The notes: a model not told the origin generated them from the sequence alone. Shown: positions 34,369-43,452, numbered from the stretch's first letter. The stretch: DNA of 44,460 nt from a bacterium (GCA_017403285.1 JAFQOI010000036.1:1-44460); one strand, 5' to 3'. Numbers and translations: made by a program.

Positions 34369-35337
34369 TTAAGCAACCTCCACTCTAGGATCAACAACTT
34401 TTAGAAGAATATCTGCTAATAAGTTGCCTATGACTAGCATAATTGTACCAATCATTAAAGAAGCCATAACAAGATTTATGTCAGATTTCATAACGGCTTC
34501 AAGGATTAATCTACCTAGTCCTGGATATTGGAATACATACTCTGTTAAAGCGGCTCCACTAAGTAGTGATGCAAATTCAAACCCTAAAAGGGTAATCATT
34601 GGATTGATTGCGTTAGAAAGGGCATGTTTATATATGACTTTATTTTCGCTTAATCCTTTTGCTCGTGCGAATTTAACATAATCAGATTCAAGAACATCCA
34701 AAAGATTTCCTCTCATTTGTCTTTGAAGACCTGAAAGAGAAATTGTAAATAGAACAATAACTGGTAATACTAAGTGATGAAGAATATCTAGAATTTTACT
34801 TATTGTTGTTAGTTCTGAATGATTATAACTTGTGAGTCCACCAGTTGGAAACCAGCCTGTTTTTACTGCAAAAATTAATAATAATAATGCAAAAAAGAAT
34901 GATGGTATTGCCATTCCTATACTCGATAGTATGGTTAAAATTCTATCTATAGGCTTTCGCCAATGTAAGGCAGCGACAATTCCTAGTGGTATTCCGACAG
35001 CCCAAGTAAAGAATATAACAAAGCCAGTTAATAAAAGGGTATTTGGGATTCTTTCCATTAATTTATCGGCAACTTTTTCGCCTGTTGTGCAATAACCTAA
35101 ATCGCCTTGTACAAAACTTTTTAGCCACAAACCATATTGAACAATTATTGGTTTATCAAGTCCCATCCTTTTGACTTCATAGTCTAAGGTTTCTTGTGTA
35201 ATAGATGGGTTTAATTTGAGTTCTGCCAAAGGGTCAACAGGTGCAAGCCTGATAAGAAAGAAACTTATAATAGATACCAAAAACAGAAGTGGTATCGTTT
35301 GCCAAATTCTTTTAAAAATGTACCCTAATAAATTCAT
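34369..35337 (-). CDS. Oligopeptide/nickel-type ABC transporter permease (OppB-like)
   Basis: The 322-residue protein has the six-helix OppB layout, from IFKRIWQTIPLLFLVSIISFFLIRLAPVDP at the start to the final helix, with the periplasmic loop between helices 1 and 2 and the EAA-like loop RAKGLSENKVIYKHALSNAI that contacts an ATPase. It is followed after 1 nt by the OppC-like gene; together they form the membrane channel of a peptide or nickel importer. The ATG has no Shine-Dalgarno motif; a promoter (35344-35372) ends 6 nt before it, implying a leaderless message. Confidence 0.94.
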   Translation of the reverse strand: MNLLGYIFKRIWQTIPLLFLVSIISFFLIRLAPVDPLAELKLNPSITQETLDYEVKRMGLDKPIIVQYGLWLKSFVQGDLGYCTTGEKVADKLMERIPNTLLLTGFVIFFTWAVGIPLGIVAALHWRKPIDRILTILSSIGMAIPSFFFALLLLIFAVKTGWFPTGGLTSYNHSELTTISKILDILHHLVLPVIVLFTISLSGLQRQMRGNLLDVLESDYVKFARAKGLSENKVIYKHALSNAINPMITLLGFEFASLLSGAALTEYVFQYPGLGRLILEAVMKSDINLVMASLMIGTIMLVIGNLLADILLKVVDPRVEVA

Positions 35338-35343
35338 ACGCTA

Positions 35344-35372
35344 ATTTTAGAATATATGTCAAAATTTGGCAA
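35344..35372 (-). promoter_or_regulatory. Predicted promoter with the OppB start codon at about +1
   Basis: On the minus strand TTGCCA (35372-35367), a 17-nt spacer and TAAAAT (35349-35344) are followed by TAGCGT and then the ATG at 35337. Transcription would begin at or next to the ATG. No Shine-Dalgarno site can fit. Confidence 0.6.
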
Positions 35373-35501
35373 TTAGCCCCTTGGCAATAGTTATCCCTTA
35401 TAATGTTGATTATAAGCATATTTTAAATATATGAATTCTAGTTGCGTATTGATTTGTACTCAAAATTACCAAAAATCTCATATCTGGAGTATATATTTTT
35501 G

Positions 35502-35530
35502 TTTACATGTCTTGAAAAATATTGTAAAAT
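35502..35530 (+). promoter_or_regulatory. Predicted nrdD-nrdG promoter
   Basis: TTTACA (35502-35507) and TAAAAT (35525-35530) are 17 nt apart. A start near 35537 leaves about 200 nt of leader before the nrdD ATG at 35739, far longer than other leaders in the window. Confidence 0.55.
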
Positions 35531-35536
35531 ATTATA

Positions 35537-35738
35537 ACAACATTTGGAGATTTGGGAAAATTGAATATGGCCGAAATTGGCTAGAGACGTTACAGAATAG
35601 GTTTTGTAGGAATAATATAAACTGGTTAATACTTACAGTTACAATGGCAAACTATGACTAACGGGCAAAGCTATCTAAGGTATTAGTTCCTTTATGTCAG
35701 CATGTTGTATTGTGTACTAATTAAAGTGAGAGGTTATT
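35537..35738 (+). ncRNA. Candidate structured leader of nrdD
   Basis: In the 401-nt gap between the OppB-like gene and nrdD, the part after the predicted promoter has no convincing protein frame. It can form small stems: TACAGAA with TTTTGTA (loop TAGG, near 35593-35610), AACTG with CAGTT (near 35618-35638), and ACTAA with TTAGT (near 35655-35690) enclosing CGGGCAAAGC. GAGAGG before the nrdD ATG is a normal ribosome binding site. GCAAAGC and CTAAGG recall pieces of the c-di-GMP-I riboswitch, but the required paired elements are not evident, so I do not assign a class. Confidence 0.35.
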
Positions 35739-37880
35739 ATGACAAATCAAGAAACAAAACCCCTTTACGTTATAAAAAAAGACGGAACTACTGAAAACTT
35801 TGATATAAGCAAAGTTGTTAATGCTGTTAAAAAATCAGCAGCTCGTGTTCTTATAGAGTTCACACAAGAAGACTTGGATAAAATTTGTTCTATTGTTGAA
35901 GAAAAAGTAGCACAAAATCCGAAAAATGAAGTTTATATTCACGAAATGCATAACATTGTCGAACAAGCCCTAGAGTCTGTTAATCGCAGTGTTAGTGAAA
36001 GTTATAGAAATTATCGTAACTACAAACAAGATTTTGTAAGAATGCTTGATAAAGTTTATCAAGAAAGCCAAAAAATTATGTATATCGGAGATAAAGAAAA
36101 CTCTAACTCTGATTCGGCTCTTGTTTCTACTAAGCGCTCTTTAATTTTTAATCAATTAAATAAAGAATTATACAAAAAATTCTTTTTAACTGTTGAAGAT
36201 TTGCAAGCAATTCGTGATGGATACATTTACATTCACGATATGTCTGCAAGACGTGATACTATGAACTGTTGTTTATTCAATGTTGGTGAAGTATTAAAAG
36301 GTGGTTTTGAAATGGGCAACCTTTGGTACAATGAACCAAAAACATTGGCGGTTGCTTTTGACGTTATAGGTGATATTGTTATGGCAGCAGCAAGCCAACA
36401 GTATGGCGGTTTTACAGTTGCAGAAGTTGATAAACTGCTTGCTCCTTATGCTGAAAAAACATATGAAAAACAATATGCTCGTTATATTTCTATGGGTTTA
36501 TCTTTTGAACAGGCTAGAAAAGAAGCGCTTAATGATGTTCAAACGGATTTTGAACAAGGTTTCCAAGGTTGGGAATATAAGTTTAACACCGTTGCTTCAT
36601 CTAGAGGTGATTATCCTTTCATTACAATTACTTTAGGTTTAAGTACTTGTGAATTTGGTAAAATGGCTTCAATTACTGCTTTGAAAATCAGACAAGGTGG
36701 TCAAGGCAAGAAAAATTGTAAAAAGCCTGTATTATTTCCTAAAATTGTATTCTTGTATGATAAAGATTTGCACGGAGCTGGTAAAGAACTTGAAGATGTT
36801 TTTGAAGCAGGTATTGATTGTTCACAACGTTCTATGTATCCAGACTGGTTGTCATTAACTGGCGAAGGATATGTTGCAAGTATGTATAAAAAGTACAAGA
36901 AAGTAATTTCACCTATGGGATGTCGTGCTTTCTTATCTCCTTGGTACGAAAGAGGCGGAATGAATCCTGCTGATGAAAATGATACCCCAATATTTGTGGG
37001 TAGATTTAACATTGGTGCGATAAGTCTTCACTTGCCTATGATTTATGCTAAGGCAAAGAAAGAAAGCAAAGATTTCTATGAAGTTTTAGATTACTACTTG
37101 CAATTAATCAGAAAAATTCATATTAGAACTTATGAATATCTTGGTGAAATGAGAGCGTCGACAAATCCGCTTGCTTACTGTGAAGGTGGTTTCTTGGGTG
37201 GTCATCTAAATATTCACGATAAGATTAAACCTTTATTAAAAGCCGCTACAGCGTCATTTGGTATTACAGCGCTTAATGAACTTCAAGAAATTCACAATGG
37301 CAAATCATTGGTTGAAGATGGTCAATTTGCTATTGAAGTTATGGAATATATTAATAAACGTGTTGCTGAGTTTAAAGAAGCTGATGGAAATCTTTACGCT
37401 CTATATGGAACACCTGCTGAAAGTCTTTGCGGACTTCAGGTTACTCAATTCCGTGAAAAATATGGTATTGTTCCAAATGTTTCAGACAGAGGATATATTT
37501 CTAATAGTTTCCACTGCCACGTTTCTGAAGATATAAGTCCTATCCAAAAACAGGATTTGGAAAATAGATTTTGGAATTTATTAAATGGCGGTAAAATCCA
37601 ATATGTTAAATATCCTATCTCTTATAATAGGGAAGCAGTTAAAACTTTGATTAACCGTGCAATGGATATGGGCTTCTATGAAGGAGTTAATCTTTCTTTA
37701 GCATATTGTGATGATTGTGGTCATCAAGAACTTAGTATGGATGTATGTCCAAAATGTGGAAGTAAAAATCTTACTAAAATAGATAGAATGAACGGATATC
37801 TTTCATATTCTAGGGTAAAAGGTGATACACGTCTTAATGAAGCAAAAATGGAAGAGATTAAAGACAGAATAAGTATGTAG
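35739..37880 (+). CDS. nrdD: Anaerobic (class III) ribonucleoside-triphosphate reductase
   Basis: The 713-residue glycyl-radical enzyme makes deoxyribonucleotides without oxygen. It has an N-terminal ATP-cone (about 7-95; YVIKKDGTTENFDISKVVNAVKKSA), the barrel with MNCCLFNVGE, and a C-terminal zinc site C657, C660, C670, C673 followed by the radical loop RMNGYLSY with G686. The ATP-cone implies dATP/ATP control of activity. nrdG, the activase, starts 2 nt after its stop. GAGAGG precedes the ATG, and a leader of about 200 nt suggests control at the RNA level. As no oxygen-dependent reductase is seen here, the gene supports an anaerobic lifestyle. Confidence 0.97.
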   Translation: MTNQETKPLYVIKKDGTTENFDISKVVNAVKKSAARVLIEFTQEDLDKICSIVEEKVAQNPKNEVYIHEMHNIVEQALESVNRSVSESYRNYRNYKQDFVRMLDKVYQESQKIMYIGDKENSNSDSALVSTKRSLIFNQLNKELYKKFFLTVEDLQAIRDGYIYIHDMSARRDTMNCCLFNVGEVLKGGFEMGNLWYNEPKTLAVAFDVIGDIVMAAASQQYGGFTVAEVDKLLAPYAEKTYEKQYARYISMGLSFEQARKEALNDVQTDFEQGFQGWEYKFNTVASSRGDYPFITITLGLSTCEFGKMASITALKIRQGGQGKKNCKKPVLFPKIVFLYDKDLHGAGKELEDVFEAGIDCSQRSMYPDWLSLTGEGYVASMYKKYKKVISPMGCRAFLSPWYERGGMNPADENDTPIFVGRFNIGAISLHLPMIYAKAKKESKDFYEVLDYYLQLIRKIHIRTYEYLGEMRASTNPLAYCEGGFLGGHLNIHDKIKPLLKAATASFGITALNELQEIHNGKSLVEDGQFAIEVMEYINKRVAEFKEADGNLYALYGTPAESLCGLQVTQFREKYGIVPNVSDRGYISNSFHCHVSEDISPIQKQDLENRFWNLLNGGKIQYVKYPISYNREAVKTLINRAMDMGFYEGVNLSLAYCDDCGHQELSMDVCPKCGSKNLTKIDRMNGYLSYSRVKGDTRLNEAKMEEIKDRISM

Positions 37881-37882
37881 TT

Positions 37883-38395
37883 ATGAATTATCACAATATA
37901 ACAAAAGATGACATGTTAAATGGTGACGGATTAAGGGTAGTCCTCTGGGTTGCTGGTTGTAACCACCAATGTGAGGACTGCCAAAATCCTATTACTTGGG
38001 ATATTACTGGCGGGTTGCCTTTTGATGAAGATGCTGAAAATGAGTTGTTTGAAGCACTAGCAAAGCCTCATATTTCTGGAATTACATTTTCAGGTGGGGA
38101 TCCTTTGCATCCTTTTAATCGTCAAGAAACTTTTAGATTGATGAGAAAATGCAAAGAATTGTATCCAGAAAAAACAGTTTGGGTTTATACGGGATTTCTT
38201 TTTGAAGAATTTTTGGAAAATCCCAAATTGAAATATATTGATGTTTTGGTAGATGGTAGATTTGTTAAAGCATTAAAGGACGAAAAGCTTTGCTGGTGTG
38301 GAAGTTCTAACCAAAGAATTATTGATGTTCAAAAAACATTGCAAACAGGACAAATTGTTTTGCATGTTGATAATTTAAATAATACTCACATTTAA
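37883..38395 (+). CDS. nrdG: Anaerobic ribonucleotide reductase activating protein (radical SAM)
   Basis: The 170-residue radical SAM protein places the glycyl radical on NrdD. The iron-sulphur cysteines C26, C30 and C33 are in CNHQCEDCQNP (C-x3-C-x2-C), followed by the SAM-binding ITFSGGDPLHP. The gene starts 2 nt after nrdD and is the last of that operon. Length is normal for the family. Confidence 0.96.
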   Translation: MNYHNITKDDMLNGDGLRVVLWVAGCNHQCEDCQNPITWDITGGLPFDEDAENELFEALAKPHISGITFSGGDPLHPFNRQETFRLMRKCKELYPEKTVWVYTGFLFEEFLENPKLKYIDVLVDGRFVKALKDEKLCWCGSSNQRIIDVQKTLQTGQIVLHVDNLNNTHI

Positions 38396-38446
38396 TTTGT
38401 TTGTTATAAAATTTAAGTATCAACGAGTAAGAAATTGGAGAGAATA

Positions 38447-39916
38447 ATGAGCGACATAAGGGTTAGAATTGCTCCGTCACCAAGCGGAAATTTACATATA
38501 GGTACTGCAAGAACTGCACTTTTTAATTATTTATTTGCTAAAAAAGTTGGCGGTAAATATGTTTTAAGAATTGAAGATACTGATGCAGAGCGTACAAGTC
38601 AGGCATATATTGATAACATTTTCGACAGTTTAAAAGCTTTAGGTTTAAACTGGGATGAAGGTCCAGATGTTGGTGGTGAATATGGTCCTTATACTCAGTC
38701 TGAAAGATTTGACATTTATCCTAAGTATGCTCAAATCTTGCTTGAAAAAGGATTTGCTTATGAGTGTTTTTGCACTCCTGAAGAGTTGGAAGCAGAAAAA
38801 GAAGAAGCTACAAAAAATAAACTTGCTTATGTTTATTCTAAAAAATGCGAAGAATTAACAGAAGAACAAAAAGCAAAATTGAGGGCTGAAGGTAGAAAAC
38901 CTGCCATTAGATTTTCTGTTTCAAAAGCACAAAAAGCATTTCATGAATCACCTATTGTTCATTTTGATGACCTTGTTAAAGGTGATTTACATCAAGATAC
39001 AGGGTTAATTGGTGATTTTGTTATTATGAAATCAAATGGAACACCTACATACAATTTTGCTGTTGTAGTTGATGATATGTTGATGAAAATATCTCACATT
39101 ATTCGTGGGGAAGACCATATTTCTAATACATTCAAACAAATTTTAATATATGAAGCATTGGGCGCTGAAGTTCCTAAATTTGGTCATTTGGGTATGATTT
39201 TAGCACCAGATAGAAGTAAACTTTCTAAAAGACATGGTGCGACTGCGGTTTCTGAGTTCGTTGAAAAAGGTTATTTGACAGAAGCTCTCATAAACTTTGT
39301 TGCTCTTCTTGGTTGGGCTCCATCTGATGGTGTTGAAATTAAAACTCTTGATGAAATTGCTCAAGATTTTAGAATTAATGAGGTTTCTTCTTCAAATTCC
39401 ATTTTTGAATATGACAAATTGAACTGGATGAATGGTCAATATATTAAAAAAATGGATATTAAAGAACTTACTGAAAAAGCAAAACCATTTTTATCTAAAT
39501 ATGATTTAACTGAACTTACTGAAGAAAAATTGGAAAAAGTTATTGCTGCTACTCGTGAACCGATTACTATTCTTTCTGACTTAGAAAAGGATGTTGAATA
39601 TTTCTTTGGTAAAGACATTGTTTATGATGAAGGTGTAAAAGAAGAAAATATTGATACTGAGCAGGCGCAAAATATTCTTAAATATTTTGCCTCTCAAATT
39701 GATAGTTATGATTTTGATAACGAAGAAAAACTTCATGAACAATTGGCTGAGTTTAGAACATACTTCAAAGAACAATTTGGAATAAAACCAAAAGTTACTA
39801 TGTGGACAATAAGAGCTGCTTTAACAGGAAGAACTCGTGGGGCAGATATGGGTGTTATTCTTGAAGTTTTGGGCAAGGAAAAAGTTAAATATCGTACTGA
39901 AAAAGCAATTGTATAA
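38447..39916 (+). CDS. gltX: Glutamyl-tRNA synthetase
   Basis: The ATG at 38447 follows GGAGAG; a TTG 12 nt upstream is rejected. The 489-residue class I enzyme has the HIGH-like HIGT (17-20) after RIAPSPSGNL, the KMSKS-like KLSKR (258-262) and an all-helical anticodon-binding C-terminus. It charges tRNA-Glu, and if the cell lacks GlnRS it also mischarges tRNA-Gln for GatCAB; this cannot be told from the window. The glycosyltransferase gene begins 1 nt after its stop. All motifs are complete. Confidence 0.97.
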   Translation: MSDIRVRIAPSPSGNLHIGTARTALFNYLFAKKVGGKYVLRIEDTDAERTSQAYIDNIFDSLKALGLNWDEGPDVGGEYGPYTQSERFDIYPKYAQILLEKGFAYECFCTPEELEAEKEEATKNKLAYVYSKKCEELTEEQKAKLRAEGRKPAIRFSVSKAQKAFHESPIVHFDDLVKGDLHQDTGLIGDFVIMKSNGTPTYNFAVVVDDMLMKISHIIRGEDHISNTFKQILIYEALGAEVPKFGHLGMILAPDRSKLSKRHGATAVSEFVEKGYLTEALINFVALLGWAPSDGVEIKTLDEIAQDFRINEVSSSNSIFEYDKLNWMNGQYIKKMDIKELTEKAKPFLSKYDLTELTEEKLEKVIAATREPITILSDLEKDVEYFFGKDIVYDEGVKEENIDTEQAQNILKYFASQIDSYDFDNEEKLHEQLAEFRTYFKEQFGIKPKVTMWTIRAALTGRTRGADMGVILEVLGKEKVKYRTEKAIV

Positions 39917-39917
39917 T

Positions 39918-40913
39918 ATGGAAGATTTTTTAAATTTACCAAAAGTTTCGTTTATAGTAATCACACACAATTTTGAAAAATTTGTGTGTGATTGTCTTAG
40001 AAGCATAAGGAATCAGACATATAAAAATTTTGAAATTATTGTCGTAGATGATGTTTCAAAAGATTCAACTGTTGAAAAAATTGAAAATTTTATAAATGAG
40101 AATAAAGATGTTGAAATAAAATTTATAAAAAATGAAAAAAATCTTGGACAATTAGCTTCTTTTATAAAAGGGATTGAAATTGCTCAAGGTCAATTTGTTT
40201 GTCAAATAGATGGTGATGATATTTTATTTCCTGAGTATTGTGCTATTCATATTGAAGCACATCTTAAAACTCCAGTTGCACTTACATCTTGTCAGGGATG
40301 TGAAATTGATGAAAATAATATTATTCACTGTCTTCTTTCCGCAGAGTCTTCTTGTGTAAAAAAAGAAAACATTGAAATCGAAAATAAAACATATGAAGAA
40401 TTTCAAGAATACAGACAAGCCTCTGGTTTGAATAATGTTGGAGCAAATGTTCGTATTTTAGATAACGACAAATTTAGTTTTGCTTCTTGGCATTGGGGAC
40501 CTGCGACTTCTGGTATGATGCGAAAAGCAGTTTGTGATTTGATTATGAATGTTCAAAATGCAAAAGGATTGAAAATAACCGCAGATAAGTTTTTGTTCTC
40601 CTTTTGTCATTTGATTGGTTCAAGTGCAATTATTGACAAGTCTTTATTTGCATACAGGCGTCATAATTCTAACTATTCTCTTGCAAATCCGCTTTATGGA
40701 AATAAAAAATATTATAAAGAAAAAACACAAAAAAATTACATTAGAAATAATAAGCGAATAAGAAGTGAGATGTTTTCCTTTCTTCGAGAAAATAAAGAAT
40801 ATTTTCAGGAAAAATTTAATCGTTCAAATATGTATTTGATTTATAAGCGCATATTTCTTTCATTTGATAAAAAGTTTTTTAAAGGTGTTATTCGTTCTTT
40901 ATTTATTAGGTGA
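39918..40913 (+). CDS. Family 2 glycosyltransferase
   Basis: The ATG at 39918 is 1 nt after the gltX stop; an earlier ATG (39837) lies inside gltX and is rejected. The 331-residue protein starts with the GT-A core VSFIVITHNFEKFV, DD at VVDDVSKDSTVE and the metal motif QIDGDDILFPEY, so it should transfer a sugar from a nucleotide donor to a surface glycan. The second half (residues 120-331), with conserved-looking SWHWGPATSGMMRK and RRHNSNYS, is not assigned. It is probably expressed with gltX. Its end overlaps bioC on the other strand by 15 nt. Confidence 0.88.
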   Translation: MEDFLNLPKVSFIVITHNFEKFVCDCLRSIRNQTYKNFEIIVVDDVSKDSTVEKIENFINENKDVEIKFIKNEKNLGQLASFIKGIEIAQGQFVCQIDGDDILFPEYCAIHIEAHLKTPVALTSCQGCEIDENNIIHCLLSAESSCVKKENIEIENKTYEEFQEYRQASGLNNVGANVRILDNDKFSFASWHWGPATSGMMRKAVCDLIMNVQNAKGLKITADKFLFSFCHLIGSSAIIDKSLFAYRRHNSNYSLANPLYGNKKYYKEKTQKNYIRNNKRIRSEMFSFLRENKEYFQEKFNRSNMYLIYKRIFLSFDKKFFKGVIRSLFIR

Positions 40914-41636
40914 AAGTATTATATATACAGGATTATAAGTTAAAATAACTTTGTCTTTTTTCGTATGTAATTTTCTGTAATTTTCTTCAAAACTTTCGAT
41001 TTTTGATTTTGTAAGTTTCATTTCCTTTACAGCATTAACCCCTGTTAGTTTTAAATGTTTTAATATTTCAAAAGGAGAGTTAAATTCTTGTGTAATAATT
41101 TCTTCTTCATAGTGTAAAATATTGTATTTACGGATAAATTCTTTGAATTTTGTTATTGAATAATTTTTGTTTTCGAGCCCGAATTCTTTGGTTATTTCTT
41201 CTAAATTTTTGTCACCAAAAATAGTCATTGCAATGATACCATTATCGGTCAATGAATTTACTAGTTTTTCTGTAGTCCTTTCAATATCATTGCACCATTG
41301 CAAACAAGCATTTGAAATAATTAAATCATATTTTTTATTTAGAAAAATTTCCTCAATATCTCCAGATAAAAAATCATTATATGGAATTATTTCATCAATA
41401 TATTGTTTTGCTTCTTTTACAAGGTCATTTGCATCAAAGCATTTAAAATTTAATGACTTTTGAATTTCTTTTGTTAGAATACCAGTTGCGCATCCAATTT
41501 CAAAAATAGAATTATATTCATTATTTTGTAGCAAAGAAATTAATTTTTTTGCAGTCTCTTTCTGAATAGTTGCATTTTCATCATAAGATTTTAGACTTTT
41601 TTTAAACCTTTTTTTTACAAGTGATTTATCTATCAT
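40899..41636 (-). CDS. bioC: Malonyl-ACP O-methyltransferase, biotin synthesis
   Basis: The 245-residue SAM-dependent methyltransferase has motif I FEIGCATGILT and the following IISNACLQWC region with DNGIIAMTIFG, typical of BioC. It methylates malonyl-ACP so that fatty-acid synthesis can extend it to pimeloyl-ACP methyl ester. Its start overlaps bioG by 4 nt and the order bioF-bioG-bioC puts it in the pathway despite the generic nature of the fold. Its stop overlaps the convergent glycosyltransferase gene by 15 nt. Confidence 0.9.
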   Translation of the reverse strand: MIDKSLVKKRFKKSLKSYDENATIQKETAKKLISLLQNNEYNSIFEIGCATGILTKEIQKSLNFKCFDANDLVKEAKQYIDEIIPYNDFLSGDIEEIFLNKKYDLIISNACLQWCNDIERTTEKLVNSLTDNGIIAMTIFGDKNLEEITKEFGLENKNYSITKFKEFIRKYNILHYEEEIITQEFNSPFEILKHLKLTGVNAVKEMKLTKSKIESFEENYRKLHTKKDKVILTYNPVYIILSPNK

Positions 41637-42262
41637 ATTAAATCACTCCAATTTGTATAGTTGTCAAAAATATAGTGGTGAGTATTTTCTAGTTGTTCAA
41701 TTAATTCACATCTATTCTGCCACCAATTTATTTGGTTTTTTGCGGGAATAATCCTATCTTTCAGAGAAATAATGGATTTATTGAATGTTAAAAAGTTTGA
41801 TATTTTTAAATTTTTAATAGAAATAAGTTCATTTTTTAAATCTTCAATTGTTCTTGTGCAATATTTATCAATAGATAGGTTAGGTGACATTTTTTTTATA
41901 AATTTTGAACAAGATAATTCATTAAAATTTTTAATAGTTAAATCATATATATTTTGCGAAATTCCGTAATTGTCATCAATTGGACTTTGCGTTCCATTTA
42001 TTGCGATTAATTTATCAAAATCTTTGAATGTTTCATAGTAATAGTTGCATACAAAAACGCCCATTGACCAAGCAATTAAATATTTTTTTGTGTAGTTTGA
42101 AAAATCAAAATTAATAGACTCAAATGTTTTATAATTAAATATTATTAAAATATCGAAATTATTGTGTTTGAGGTTCAAATTGATGTTTTTATCACTTCCC
42201 CATCCGCTAAAAAATACTATTAAGTTGGCATTATTTTGTTTGTTGCGCCATTCAAAATTCAT
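41633..42262 (-). CDS. bioG: Pimeloyl-ACP methyl ester esterase, BioG type
   Basis: The 209-residue protein is a short alpha/beta hydrolase with the oxyanion strand IVFFSGWGSD, the nucleophile elbow AWSMGV and a probable catalytic His in NTHHYIFDNY near the end. These are the marks of BioG (DUF452), which cleaves the methyl ester that BioC adds and is used in place of BioH in some bacteria. It lies between bioF and bioC with 4-nt overlaps on each side, which is the main support for the assignment. The family is divergent and the sequence alone would be less clear. Confidence 0.85.
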   Translation of the reverse strand: MNFEWRNKQNNANLIVFFSGWGSDKNINLNLKHNNFDILIIFNYKTFESINFDFSNYTKKYLIAWSMGVFVCNYYYETFKDFDKLIAINGTQSPIDDNYGISQNIYDLTIKNFNELSCSKFIKKMSPNLSIDKYCTRTIEDLKNELISIKNLKISNFLTFNKSIISLKDRIIPAKNQINWWQNRCELIEQLENTHHYIFDNYTNWSDLI

Positions 42263-43407
42263 TTTAGCACCTCATTTACTGTATCAATAATGCTTTTGAA
42301 TTCTTCAAAAGTTATGTCTGCTGTTAGTGAAAGTCTAAGCCTAGATGTATTAATAGGTACTGTTGGTGGTCTTACCGGAAGTACAAAAAATCCTTTTGCT
42401 TGTAGTTCTTCTGCAATATTTATTGTTTTTGAATTATCGCCGATTATTACTGGTATAATTTGCGTTGTAGTATTATCTTTTAAATATTTATGGGCATTAT
42501 TTATTAGGTTTTGAAGTTTTTGAGATTTTTCTTTTGCTAAATTGAAATTTTCTTCTATTAAAAAATTTGACCATATAATATTTGATGGTGGAAGTGCTGT
42601 TGAAAATATAAAAGAGTTTGTTTTGTTAACTAAATAGTTTATTATTGTTTTGCTAGAAACGCAAAATGCACCCATAGATGCAAAAGATTTGCCCAATGTT
42701 GCTGTTATTATATCTATGTCATCAAGAAGATTTTCCTTTTCACATATTCCGGTAAGATTATTACCAAAAATGCCAAAAGCATGGGCTTCATCTATCATTA
42801 ATAAACAATCATATTTTTTCTTTAATTCAACAAGTTTTTTTATATTTGCAATATCACCATCCATACTGAAAACTGATTCTGATATTATGATTGCTTTTTT
42901 GTAGTTTTTTCTATGTTTTTGTAGTAGTTCTTCTAAATTTTCATAATCAAAATGTTTGTATCTGTAAAATTCAGATGTCCCAAGTTTCATTCCATCAATG
43001 ATGCTTGCATGATTGAGTTTGTCAGAGAATACAACATCATCTCTATTTACTAGTGATGAAACAACACCTAGATTGCACTGATATCCAGTATTGAAAAGTA
43101 GGCAAGCTTCTTTTTTAAATAAATTAGCTATGTTATTTTCAAGTTGTTTATATACTCTTGATGTTCCGGTTAAAAGTCTTGATGATGCAGAGGAAAAAAT
43201 AAATTCGTTTGTATTTTTGTATTTTGTTAAAAAATTATCAATGAGAGTTCTATTAGTGCTTAAATTAAGATAATCATTAGATGAAAAATTTATCATCTTC
43301 TGTCCATTTACAGTAAGATATTTATCATATTTTTCTTCTATATTATGAATTTGCCTAAAATTATCTTTTTGGACAAGTTTTTTTATCTCTTCATCATAAA
43401 AATTCAT
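42259..43407 (-). CDS. bioF: 8-amino-7-oxononanoate synthase
   Basis: The ATG at 43407 gives 382 residues; a TTG 18 nt upstream would overlap the -10 box. This PLP enzyme of the alpha-oxoamine synthase family condenses pimeloyl-ACP and L-alanine. Visible are H133 (SDKLNHASIIDG), the D206-E207-A-H209 (IDEAHAFG) motif, and the Schiff-base lysine K240 in TATLGKSF. bioG follows with a 4-nt overlap. No Shine-Dalgarno motif precedes the start, and a -10 box ends 6 nt before it, suggesting a leaderless message. Confidence 0.95.
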   Translation of the reverse strand: MNFYDEEIKKLVQKDNFRQIHNIEEKYDKYLTVNGQKMINFSSNDYLNLSTNRTLIDNFLTKYKNTNEFIFSSASSRLLTGTSRVYKQLENNIANLFKKEACLLFNTGYQCNLGVVSSLVNRDDVVFSDKLNHASIIDGMKLGTSEFYRYKHFDYENLEELLQKHRKNYKKAIIISESVFSMDGDIANIKKLVELKKKYDCLLMIDEAHAFGIFGNNLTGICEKENLLDDIDIITATLGKSFASMGAFCVSSKTIINYLVNKTNSFIFSTALPPSNIIWSNFLIEENFNLAKEKSQKLQNLINNAHKYLKDNTTTQIIPVIIGDNSKTINIAEELQAKGFFVLPVRPPTVPINTSRLRLSLTADITFEEFKSIIDTVNEVLK

Positions 43408-43413
43408 AAATAA

Positions 43414-43442
43414 AGTATAATTCAAACGAAGTTGTCTTACAA
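43414..43442 (-). promoter_or_regulatory. Predicted bioF promoter with the start codon at about +1
   Basis: On the minus strand TTGTAA (43442-43437), 17 nt and TATACT (43419-43414) are followed by TTATTT and the ATG at 43407. Any transcript from here would begin at or beside the ATG. The box falls in the 45-nt gap after the YhaN-like gene. Confidence 0.5.
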
Positions 43443-43452
43443 ATGGACAATC

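Noticed and set aside
35431-35661. 76-codon frame upstream of nrdD
   Set aside because: No ribosome binding site; it spans the predicted promoter and leader, and its composition does not look like a gene.
35537-35738. Assignment of the nrdD leader to the c-di-GMP-I or cobalamin riboswitch
   Set aside because: Short similarities (GCAAAGC, CTAAGG) exist, but the paired core stems and the conserved 3' arm are missing; no cobalamin-box sequence is seen.
39837-39917. N-terminal extension of the glycosyltransferase back to 39837
   Set aside because: It lies inside gltX in another frame; the family core starts just after the ATG at 39918.
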